A stretch of 64,000 nt of DNA from Oscheius dolichura (lineage: Eukaryota; Nematoda; Chromadorea; Rhabditida; Rhabditidae). The stretch lies in assembly GCA_932521035.1 (NCBI GenBank), contig OW051497.1, positions 12,696,603 to 12,760,602 of the forward strand, read 5' to 3'. This document shows positions 9,615 to 21,400 of the stretch, one piece after another. Position 1 is the first letter of the stretch. Each line of letters begins with the position of its first letter. Below the pieces are notes generated by a model. That model saw nothing but the letters and a program-made list of their open reading frames with translations. It did no database searches and was not told the origin of the DNA. The position numbers and the translations under genes were made by a program.

Positions 9615-10366
9615 GGGTTTAAGCCAATACAAGTCTCTTGGGCAATTTGAACAGGCCAGTACGGAACAAAAGCCTAATGATTGGAGAACGTTCGACCACT
9701 CGTCTTGTAGAGCTCGACGAGTAGAGTACGAATAATTTAAGATCGAATAGGGTTGTCTGACCGAATAGCGTTTTATAGCCCAAAAACTATTATAGTCCAA
9801 AAATAGGGTTTAAGCCAATACAAATCTCTTGGGTAATTTGAACAGGCCAGTACGGAATAAAAGCCTAATGATTGGAGAACGTTCGACCACTCTTCTTGTA
9901 GAGCGTGACGAGTAGAGTACGAATAATTTAAGATCGAATAGGGTTGTCTGACCGAATAGCGTTTGATAGCCCAAAAACTATTATAGTCCAAAAATAGGGT
10001 TTAAGCCAATACAAATCTCTTGGGCAATTTGAACAGGCCAGTACGCAATAAAAGCCTAATGATTGGAGAACGTTCGACCACTCTTCTTGTAGAGCTCGAC
10101 GAGTAGAGTACGAATAATTTAAGATCGAATAGGGTTGTCTGACCGAATAGCGTTTGATAGCCCAAAAACTATTATAGTCCAAAAATAGGGTTTAAGCCAA
10201 TACAAATCTCTTGGGCAATTTGAACAGGCCAGTACGCAATAAAAGCCTAACGATTTCAGAACGTTCGACCACTCTTCTTGTAGAGCTCGACGAGTAGAGT
10301 ACGAATAATCCAAGATCGAATAGGGTTCGCTGAATAAATAGCGTTTTATAGCCCAAAAACTATTAT
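9615..10366. repeat. Monomer block L-L-L-L
   Basis: It lies between two A spacers. The first L carries the AACAAAAG and CTCGTCTTG variants, the second has GCGTGACGAG for GCTCGACGAG. Confidence 0.93.
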
Positions 10367-10529
10367 AATCCAGAAAAAGGTACAGTAATATGGGGCAGTT
10401 TTTGGAAAAGAGGGTAGGAGGTCCGAATTTGCACTCATTCGAACCGCCTCATCGAGCTGAGTCTAAAAAACCAGCTCCGTCACAGGAGGACGCTTTTGCG
10501 CCACGTTATGGCTCCTAGATCATAAACCA
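10367..10529. repeat. Spacer A, copy 6
   Basis: Full length. It lies 915 bp after copy 5, giving a 915-bp A-plus-four-L unit. Confidence 0.95.
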
Positions 10530-11331
10530 GGGTTTAAGCCAATACAAGTCTCTTGGGCAATTTGAACAGGCCAGTACGGAACAAAAGCCTAATGATTGGA
10601 GAACGTTCGACCACTCGTCTTGTAGAGCTCGACGAGTAGAGTACGAATAATTTAAGATCGAATAGGGTTGTCTGACCGAATAGCGTTTTATAGCCCAAAA
10701 ACTATTATAGTCCAAAAATAGGGTTTAAGCCAATACAAATCTCTTGGGTAATTTGAACAGGCCAGTACGGAATAAAAGCCTAATGATTGGAGAACGTTCG
10801 ACCACTCTTCTTGTAGAGCGTGACGAGTAGAGTACGAATAATTTAAGATCGAATAGGGTTGTCTGACCGAATAGCGTTTGATAGCCCAAAAACTATTATA
10901 GTCCAAAAATAGGGTTTAAGCCAATACAAATCTCTTGGGCAATTTGAACAGGCCAGTACGCAATAAAAGCCTAATGATTGGAGAACGTTCGACCACTCTT
11001 CTTGTAGAGCTCGACGAGTAGAGTACGAATAATTTAAGATCGAATAGGGTTGTCTGACCGAATAGCGTTTGATAGCCCAAAAACTATTATAGTCCAAAAA
11101 TAGGGTTTAAGCCAATACAAATCTCTTGGGCAATTTGAACAGGCCAGTACGCAATAAAAGCCTAATGATTGGAGAACGTTCGACCACTCTTCTTGTAGAG
11201 CTCGACGAGTAGAGTACGAATAATTTAAGATCGAATAGGGTTGTCTGACCGAATATCGTTTGATAGCCCAAAAACTATTATAGTCCAAAAATAGGGTTTA
11301 AGCCAATACAAGTCTCTTGGGCAATTTGAAC
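10530..11331. repeat. Monomer block L-L-L-L plus 43-bp remnant
   Basis: Second four-L block of the 3380-bp unit. The fourth L ends in the GAATATCG variant seen before most B copies. Confidence 0.93.
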
Positions 11332-12111
11332 GATTATCCAGGAACGGATGAAGAATTGCGAAGAAGGCAGAGAAATAATGAAACGTAGAAATAAACGGTG
11401 TTTTAGACAATAGTATTCAATCACATTTGTATAAAGAAATAAATTAAAATGTAGGACGGCTTGAAAATTAGCAATAATAGCGGCTAAGGAAGACTTCTGA
11501 CGGTTTTACTAAGCGTAGCTATGCGTTCCTCAGTAATTTGTTATTACTGCTCTCAGTCCGAGCATTTCTACTTTGAAATATCGATGCTTTCCATTCATGT
11601 CATATCATCTGCAAAAAAAAATACAAAAAATACAAAAAATACAAAAAATAAAAAAATACACCATGAATGCAAAAAGAACAAGCAATGCAAAGATTCGGCA
11701 AGACAAGTCCAAGTGGTTTTAGGCCATGAATTCACCGATTCTGAATTGAAGCATTGTCGTTGGAGCGCACCGCCAATGCCGGGATTCTTTTTCAAATCAC
11801 CGACTTTTTTTGTTCCAGTGGATGACATCACTGCATTGGTGAAACGCCGTATTTGCCTGTTCCTAATTTCCTTGCTTTGCTACCGTTTTATGCACACCAC
11901 CATATTTATAACATTAATATAATATATACATTAATAATATATATATACATTAATATAATATATATTTATAACATTAATATAATATATAAAAGAGGGTAGG
12001 AGGTCCGAATTTGCACTCATTCGAACCGCCTCATCGAGCTGAGTCTAAAAAACCAGCTCCGTCACAGGAGGACGCTTTTGCGCCACGTTATGGCTCCTAG
12101 ATCATAAACCA
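11332..12111. repeat. Insert B copy 4 (11332-11987) with shared tail (11988-12111)
   Basis: It lies 3380 bp after copy 3. The internal frame is open at 11521-11922. Confidence 0.93.
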
Positions 12112-12831
12112 GGGTTTAAGCCAATACAAGTCTCTTGGGCAATTTGAACAGGCCAGTACGGAATAAAAGCCTAACGATTTCAGAACGTTCGACCACTCTT
12201 CTTGTAGAGCTCGACGAGTAGAGTACGAATAATTCAAGATCGAATAGGGTTCGCTGAACAAATAGCGTTTTATAGCCCAAAAACTATTATAGTCCAAAAA
12301 TAGGGTCTCTTGGGCAATTTGAACAGACCAGTACGGAATAAAAGCCTAACGATTTCAGAACGTTCGACCACTCTTCTTGTAGAGCTCGACGAGTAGAGTA
12401 CGAATAATTCAAGATCGAATAGGGTTCGCTGAACAAATAGCGTTTTATAGCCCAAAAACTATTATAGTCCAAAAATAGGGTCTCTTGGGCAATTTGAACA
12501 GACCAGTACGGAATAAAAGCCTAACGATTTCAGAACGTTCGACCACTCTTCTTGTAGAGCTCGACGAGTAGAGTACGAATAATTCAAGATCGAATAGGGT
12601 TGTCTGACCGAATAGCGTTTTATAGCCCAAAAACTATTATAGTCCAAAAATAGGGTTTAAGCCAATACAAATCTCTTGGGCAATTTGAACAGGCCAGTAC
12701 GGAATAAAAGCCTAACGATTTCAGAACGTTCGACCACTCTTCTTGTAGAGCTCGACGAGTAGAGTACGAATAATCCAAGATCGAATAGGGTTCGCTGAAT
12801 AAATAGCGTTTTATAGCCCAAAAACTATTAT
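12112..12831. repeat. Monomer block L-S-S-L
   Basis: Third component of the 3380-bp unit. Confidence 0.93.
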
Positions 12832-12994
12832 AATCCAGAAAAAGGTACAGTAATATGGGGCAGTTTTTGGAAAAGAGGGTAGGAGGTCCGAATTTGCACT
12901 CATTCGAACCGCCTCATCGAGCTGAGTCTAAAAAACCAGCTCCGTCACAGGAGGACGCTTTTGCGCCACGTTATGGCTCCTAGATCATAAACCA
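12832..12994. repeat. Spacer A, copy 7
   Basis: Full length, same as copy 1 by eye. Confidence 0.95.
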
Positions 12995-13746
12995 GGGTTT
13001 AAGCCAATACAAGTCTCTTGGGCAATTTGAACAGGCCAGTACGGAACAAAAGCCTAATGATTGGAGAACGTTCGACCACTCGTCTTGTAGAGCTCGACGA
13101 GTAGAGTACGAATAATTTAAGATCGAATAGGGTTGTCTGACCGAATAGCGTTTTATAGCCCAAAAACTATTATAGTCCAAAAATAGGGTTTAAGCCAATA
13201 CAAATCTCTTGGGTAATTTGAACAGGCCAGTACGGAATAAAAGCCTAATGATTGGAGAACGTTCGACCACTCTTCTTGTAGAGCGTGACGAGTAGAGTAC
13301 GAATAATTTAAGATCGAATAGGGTTGTCTGACCGAATAGCGTTTGATAGCCCAAAAACTATTATAGTCCAAAAATAGGGTTTAAGCCAATACAAATCTCT
13401 TGGGCAATTTGAACAGGCCAGTACGCAATAAAAGCCTAATGATTGGAGAACGTTCGACCACTCTTCTTGTAGAGCTCGACGAGTAGAGTACGAATAATTT
13501 AAGATCGAATAGGGTTGTCTGACCGAATAGCGTTTGATAGCCCAAAAACTATTATAGTCCAAAAATAGGGTTTAAGCCAATACAAATCTCTTGGGCAATT
13601 TGAACAGGCCAGTACGCAATAAAAGCCTAACGATTTCAGAACGTTCGACCACTCTTCTTGTAGAGCTCGACGAGTAGAGTACGAATAATCCAAGATCGAA
13701 TAGGGTTCGCTGAATAAATAGCGTTTTATAGCCCAAAAACTATTAT
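12995..13746. repeat. Monomer block L-L-L-L
   Basis: It repeats 9615-10366 at a distance of 3380 bp. Confidence 0.93.
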
Positions 13747-13909
13747 AATCCAGAAAAAGGTACAGTAATATGGGGCAGTTTTTGGAAAAGAGGGTAGGAG
13801 GTCCGAATTTGCACTCATTCGAACCGCCTCATCGAGCTGAGTCTAAAAAACCAGCTCCGTCACAGGAGGACGCTTTTGCGCCACGTTATGGCTCCTAGAT
13901 CATAAACCA
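13747..13909. repeat. Spacer A, copy 8
   Basis: Full length. This is the last A before a stretch of more than 15 kb without spacers. Confidence 0.95.
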
Positions 13910-14711
13910 GGGTTTAAGCCAATACAAGTCTCTTGGGCAATTTGAACAGGCCAGTACGGAACAAAAGCCTAATGATTGGAGAACGTTCGACCACTCGTCT
14001 TGTAGAGCTCGACGAGTAGAGTACGAATAATTTAAGATCGAATAGGGTTGTCTGACCGAATAGCGTTTTATAGCCCAAAAACTATTATAGTCCAAAAATA
14101 GGGTTTAAGCCAATACAAATCTCTTGGGTAATTTGAACAGGCCAGTACGGAATAAAAGCCTAATGATTGGAGAACGTTCGACCACTCTTCTTGTAGAGCG
14201 TGACGAGTAGAGTACGAATAATTTAAGATCGAATAGGGTTGTCTGACCGAATAGCGTTTGATAGCCCAAAAACTATTATAGTCCAAAAATAGGGTTTAAG
14301 CCAATACAAATCTCTTGGGCAATTTGAACAGGCCAGTACGCAATAAAAGCCTAATGATTGGAGAACGTTCGACCACTCTTCTTGTAGAGCTCGACGAGTA
14401 GAGTACGAATAATTTAAGATCGAATAGGGTTGTCTGACCGAATAGCGTTTGATAGCCCAAAAACTATTATAGTCCAAAAATAGGGTTTAAGCCAATACAA
14501 ATCTCTTGGGCAATTTGAACAGGCCAGTACGCAATAAAAGCCTAATGATTGGAGAACGTTCGACCACTCTTCTTGTAGAGCTCGACGAGTAGAGTACGAA
14601 TAATTTAAGATCGAATAGGGTTGTCTGACCGAATATCGTTTGATAGCCCAAAAACTATTATAGTCCAAAAATAGGGTTTAAGCCAATACAAGTCTCTTGG
14701 GCAATTTGAAC
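13910..14711. repeat. Monomer block L-L-L-L plus 43-bp remnant
   Basis: It repeats 10530-11331 at a distance of 3380 bp. Confidence 0.93.
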
Positions 14712-15491
14712 GATTATCCAGGAACGGATGAAGAATTGCGAAGAAGGCAGAGAAATAATGAAACGTAGAAATAAACGGTGTTTTAGACAATAGTATTCAA
14801 TCACATTTGTATAAAGAAATAAATTAAAATGTAGGACGGCTTGAAAATTAGCAATAATAGCGGCTAAGGAAGACTTCTGACGGTTTTACTAAGCGTAGCT
14901 ATGCGTTCCTCAGTAATTTGTTATTACTGCTCTCAGTCCGAGCATTTCTACTTTGAAATATCGATGCTTTCCATTCATGTCATATCATCTGCAAAAAAAA
15001 ATACAAAAAATACAAAAAATACAAAAAATAAAAAAATACACCATGAATGCAAAAAGAACAAGCAATGCAAAGATTCGGCAAGACAAGTCCAAGTGGTTTT
15101 AGGCCATGAATTCACCGATTCTGAATTGAAGCATTGTCGTTGGAGCGCACCGCCAATGCCGGGATTCTTTTTCAAATCACCGACTTTTTTTGTTCCAGTG
15201 GATGACATCACTGCATTGGTGAAACGCCGTATTTGCCTGTTCCTAATTTCCTTGCTTTGCTACCGTTTTATGCACACCACCATATTTATAACATTAATAT
15301 AATATATACATTAATAATATATATATACATTAATATAATATATATTTATAACATTAATATAATATATAAAAGAGGGTAGGAGGTCCGAATTTGCACTCAT
15401 TCGAACCGCCTCATCGAGCTGAGTCTAAAAAACCAGCTCCGTCACAGGAGGACGCTTTTGCGCCACGTTATGGCTCCTAGATCATAAACCA
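14712..15491. repeat. Insert B copy 5 (14712-15367) with shared tail (15368-15491)
   Basis: It lies 3380 bp after copy 4. The internal frame is open at 14901-15302. Confidence 0.93.
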
Positions 15492-18400
15492 GGGTTTAAG
15501 CCAATACAAGTCTCTTGGGCAATTTGAACAGGCCAGTACGGAATAAAAGCCTAACGATTTCAGAACGTTCGACCACTCTTCTTGTAGAGCTCGACGAGTA
15601 GAGTACGAATAATTCAAGATCGAATAGGGTTCGCTGAACAAATAGCGTTTTATAGCCCAAAAACTATTATAGTCCAAAAATAGGGTCTCTTGGGCAATTT
15701 GAACAGACCAGTACGGAATAAAAGCCTAACGATTTCAGAACGTTCGACCACTCTTCTTGTAGAGCTCGACGAGTAGAGTACGAATAATTCAAGATCGAAT
15801 AGGGTTCGCTGAACAAATAGCGTTTTATAGCCCAAAAACTATTATAGTCCAAAAATAGGGTCTCTTGGGCAATTTGAACAGACCAGTACGGAATAAAAGC
15901 CTAACGATTTCGGAACGTTCGACCACTCTTCTTGTAGAGCTCGACGAGTAGAGTACGAATAATTCAAGATCGAATAGGGTTCGCTGAACAAATAGCGTTT
16001 TATAGCCCAAAAAACTATTATAGTCCAAAAATAGGGTCTCTTGGGCAATTTGAACAGACCAGTACGGAATAAAAGCCTAACGATTTCAGAACGTTCGACC
16101 ACTTTTCTTGTAGAGCTCGACGAGTAGAGTACGAATAATTCAAGATCGAATAGGGTTGTCTGACCGAATAGCGTTTTATAGCCCAAAAACTATTATAGTC
16201 CAAAAATAGGGTCTCTTGGGCAATTTGAACAGACCAGTACGGAATAAAAGCCTAACGATTTCGGAACGTTCGACCACTCTTCTTGTAGAGCTCGACGAGT
16301 AGAGTACGAATAATTCAAGATCGAATAGGGTTCGCTGAACAAATAGCGTTTTATAGCCCAAAAACTATTATAGTCCAAAAATAGGGTCTCTTGGGCAATT
16401 TGAACAGACCAGTACGGAATAAAAGCCTAACGATTTCAGAACGTTCGACCACTCTTCTTGTAGAGCTCGACGAGTAGAGTACGAATAATTCAAGATCGAA
16501 TAGGGTTGTCTGACCGAATAGCGTTTTATAGCCCAAAAACTATTATAGTCCAAAAATAGGGTCTCTTGGGCAATTTGAACAGACCAGTACGGAATAAAAG
16601 CCTAACGATTTCGGAACGTTCGACCACTCTTCTTGTAGAGCTCGACGAGTAGAGTACGAATAATTCAAGATCGAATAGGGTTCGCTGAACAAATAGCGTT
16701 TTATAGCCCAAAAACTATTATAGTCCAAAAATAGGGTCTCTTGGGCAATTTGAACAGACCAGTACGGAATAAAAGCCTAACGATTTCGGAACGTTCGACC
16801 ACTCTTCTTGTAGAGCTCGACGAGTAGAGTACGAATAATTCAAGATCGAATAGGGTTCGCTGAACAAATAGCGTTTTATAGCCCAAAAACTATTATAGTC
16901 CAAAAATAGGGTCTCTTGGGCAATTTGAACAGACCAGTACGGAATAAAAGCCTAACGATTTCAGAACGTTAGACCACTTTTCTTGTAGAGCTCGACGAGT
17001 AGAGTACGAATAATTCAAGATCGAATAGGGTTGTCTGACCGAATAGCGTTTTATAGCCCAAAAAACTATTATAGTCCAAAAATAGGGTCTCTTGGGCAAT
17101 TTGAACAGACCAGTACGGAATAAAAGCCTAACGATTTCGGAACGTTCGACCACTCTTCTTGTAGAGCTCGACGAGTAGAGTACGAATAATTCAAGATCGA
17201 ATAGGGTTCGCTGAACAAATAGCGTTTTATAGCCCAAAAACTATTATAGTCCAAAAATAGGGTCTCTTGGGCAATTTGAACAGACCAGTACGGAATAAAA
17301 GCCTAACGATTTCAGAACGTTCGACCACTCTTCTTGTAGAGCTCGACGAGTAGAGTACGAATAATTCAAGATCGAATAGGGTTCGCTGAACAAATAGCGT
17401 TTTTATAGCCCAAAAACTATTATAGTCCAAAAATAGGGTCTCTTGGGCAATTTGAACAGACCAGTACGGAATAAAAGCCTAACGATTTCAGAACGTTCGA
17501 CCACTCTTCTTGTAGAGCTCGACGAGTAGAGTACGAATAATTCAAGATCGAATAGGGTTGTCTGACCGAATAGCGTTTTATAGCCCAAAAACTATTATAG
17601 TCCAAAAATAGGGTCTCTTGGGCAATTTGAACAGACCAGTACGGAATAAAAGCCTAACGATTTCAGAACGTTCGACCACTCTTCTTGTAGAGCTCGACGA
17701 GTAGAGTACGAATAATTCAAGATCGAATAGGGTTGTCTGACCGAATAGCGTTTTATAGCCCAAAAACTATTATAGTCCAAAAATAGGGTCTCTTGGGCAA
17801 TTTGAACAGACCAGTACGGAATAAAAGCCTAACGATTTCGGAACGTTCGACCACTCTTCTTGTAGAGCTCGACGAGTAGAGTACGAATAATTCAAGATCG
17901 AATAGGGTTCGCTGAACAAATAGCGTTTTATAGCCCAAAAACTATTATAGTCCAAAAAATAGGGTCTCTTGGGCAATTTGAACAGACCAGTACGGAATAA
18001 AAGCCTAACGATTTCAGAACGTTCGACCACTCTTCTTGTAGAGCTCGACGAGTAGAGTACGAATAATTCAAGATCGAATAGGGTTCGCTGAACAAATAGC
18101 GTTTTATAGCCCAAAAACTATTATAGTCCAAAAATAGGGTCTCTTGGGCAATTTGAACAGACCAGTACGGAATAAAAGCCTAACGATTTCAGAACGTTCG
18201 ACCACTCTTCTTGTAGAGCTCGACGAGTAGAGTACGAATAATTCAAGATCGAATAGGGTTGTCTGACCGAATAGCGTTTTATAGCCCAAAAACTATTATA
18301 GTCCAAAAATAGGGTTTAAGCCAATACAAATCTCTTGGGCAATTTGAACAGGCCAGTACGGAATAAAAGCCTAATGATTGGAGAACGTTCGACCACTCTT

Positions 18401-21400
18401 CTTGTAGAGCTCGACGAGTAGAGTACGAATATTCCAAGATCGAATAGGGTTCGCTGAACAAATAGCGTTTTATAGCCCAAAAACTATTATAGTCCAAAAA
18501 TAGGGTCTCTTGGGCAATTTGAACAGACCAGTACGGAATAAAAGCCTAACGATTTCAGAACGTTCGACCACTCTTCTTGTAGAGCTCGACGAGTAGAGTA
18601 CGAATAATTCAAGATCGAATAGGGTTGTCTGACCGAATAGCGTTTTATAGCCCAAAAACTATTATAGTCCAAAAATAGGGTTTAAGGCCAATACAAATCT
18701 CTTGGGCAATTTGAACAGGCCAGTACGGAATAAAAGCCTAATGATTGGAGAACGTTCGACCACTCTTCTTGTAGAGCTCGACGAGTAGAGTACGAATATT
18801 CCAAGATCGAATAGGGTTCGCTGAACAAATAGCGTTTTATAGCCCAAAAACTATTATAGTCCAAAAATAGGGTCTCTTGGGCAATTTGAACAGACCAGTA
18901 CGGAATAAAAGCCTAACGATTTCAGAACGTTCGACCACTCTTCTTGTAGAGCTCGACGAGTAGAGTACGAATAATTCAAGATCGAATAGGGTTCGCTGAA
19001 CAAATAGCGTTTTATAGCCCAAAAACTATTATAGTCCAAAAATAGGGTCTCTTGGGCAATTTGAACAGACCAGTACGGAATAAAAGCCTAACGATTTCAG
19101 AACGTTCGACCACTCTTCTTGTAGAGCTCGACGAGTAGAGTACGAATAATTCAAGATCGAATAGGGTTGTCTGACCGAATAGCGTTTTATAGCCCAAAAA
19201 CTATTATAGTCCAAAAATAGGGTTTAAGCCAATACAAATCTCTTGGGCAATTTGAACAGGCCAGTACGGAATAAAAGCCTAATGATTGGAGAACGTTCGA
19301 CCACTCTTCTTGTAGAGCTCGACGAGTAGAGTACGAATATTCCAAGATCGAATAGGGTTCGCTGAACAAATAGCGTTTTATAGCCCAAAAACTATTATAG
19401 TCCAAAAATAGGGTCTCTTGGGCAATTTGAACAGACCAGTACGGAATAAAAGCCTAACGATTTCAGAACGTTCGACCACTCTTCTTGTAGAGCTCGACGA
19501 GTAGAGTACGAATAATTCAAGATCGAATAGGGTTGTCTGACCGAATAGCGTTTTATAGCCCAAAAACTATTATAGTCCAAAAATAGGGTTTAAGCCAATA
19601 CAAATCTCTTGGGCAATTTGAACAGGCCAGTACGGAATAAAAGCCTAATGATTGGAGAACGTTCGACCACTCTTCTTGTAGAGCTCGACGAGTAGAGTAC
19701 GAATATTCCAAGATCGAATAGGGTTCGCTGAACAAATAGCGTTTTATAGCCCAAAAACTATTATAGTCCAAAAATAGGGTCTCTTGGGCAATTTGAACAG
19801 ACCAGTACGGAATAAAAGCCTAACGATTTCAGAACGTTCGACCACTCTTCTTGTAGAGCTCGACGAGTAGAGTACGAATAATTCAAGATCGAATAGGGTT
19901 CGCTGAACAAATAGCGTTTTATAGCCCAAAAACTATTATAGTCCAAAAATAGGGTCTCTTGGGCAATTTGAACAGACCAGTACGGAATAAAAGCCTAACG
20001 ATTTCAGAACGTTCGACCACTCTTCTTGTAGAGCTCGACGAGTAGAGTACGAATAATTCAAGATCGAATAGGGTTGTCTGACCGAATAGCGTTTTATAGC
20101 CCAAAAACTATTATAGTCCAAAAATAGGGTTTAAGCCAATACAAATCTCTTGGGCAATTTGAACAGGCCAGTACGGAATAAAAGCCTAATGATTGGAGAA
20201 CGTTCGACCACTCTTCTTGTAGAGCTCGACGAGTAGAGTACGAATATTCCAAGATCGAATAGGGTTCGCTGAACAAATAGCGTTTTATAGCCCAAAAACT
20301 ATTATAGTCCAAAAATAGGGTCTCTTGGGCAATTTGAACAGACCAGTACGGAATAAAAGCCTAACGATTTCAGAACGTTCGACCACTCTTCTTGTAGAGC
20401 TCGACGAGTAGAGTACGAATAATTCAAGATCGAATAGGGTTCGCTGAACAAATAGCGTTTTATAGCCCAAAAACTATTATAGTCCAAAAATAGGGTCTCT
20501 TGGGCAATTTGAACAGACCAGTACGGAATAAAAGCCTAACGATTTCAGAACGTTCGACCACTCTTCTTGTAGAGCTCGACGAGTAGAGTACGAATAATTC
20601 AAGATCGAATAGGGTTCGCTGAACAAATAGCGTTTTATAGCCCAAAAACTATTATAGTCCAAAAATAGGGTCTCTTGGGCAATTTGAACAGACCAGTACG
20701 GAATAAAAGCCTAACGATTTCAGAACGTTCGACCACTCTTCTTGTAGAGCTCGACGAGTAGAGTACGAATAATTCAAGATCGAATAGGGTTGTCTGACCG
20801 AATAGCGTTTTATAGCCCAAAAACTATTATAGTCCAAAAATAGGGTTTAAGCCAATACAAATCTCTTGGGCAATTTGAACAGGCCAGTACGGAATAAAAG
20901 CCTAATGATTGGAGAACGTTCGACCACTCTTCTTGTAGAGCTCGACGAGTAGAGTACGAATAATTCAAGATCGAATAGGGTTCGCTGAACAAATAGCGTT
21001 TTATAGCCCAAAAACTATTATAGTCCAAAAATAGGGTCTCTTGGGCAATTTGAACAGACCAGTACGGAATAAAAGCCTAACGATTTCAGAACGTTCGACC
21101 ACTCTTCTTGTAGAGCTCGACGAGTAGAGTACGAATAATTCAAGATCGAATAGGGTTCGCTGAACAAATAGCGTTTTATAGCCCAAAAACTATTATAGTC
21201 CAAAAATAGGGTCTCTTGGGCAATTTGAACAGACCAGTACGGAATAAAAGCCTAACGATTTCAGAACGTTCGACCACTCTTCTTGTAGAGCTCGACGAGT
21301 AGAGTACGAATAATTCAAGATCGAATAGGGTTGTCTGACCGAATAGCGTTTTATAGCCCAAAAACTATTATAGTCCAAAAATAGGGTTTAAGCCAATACA

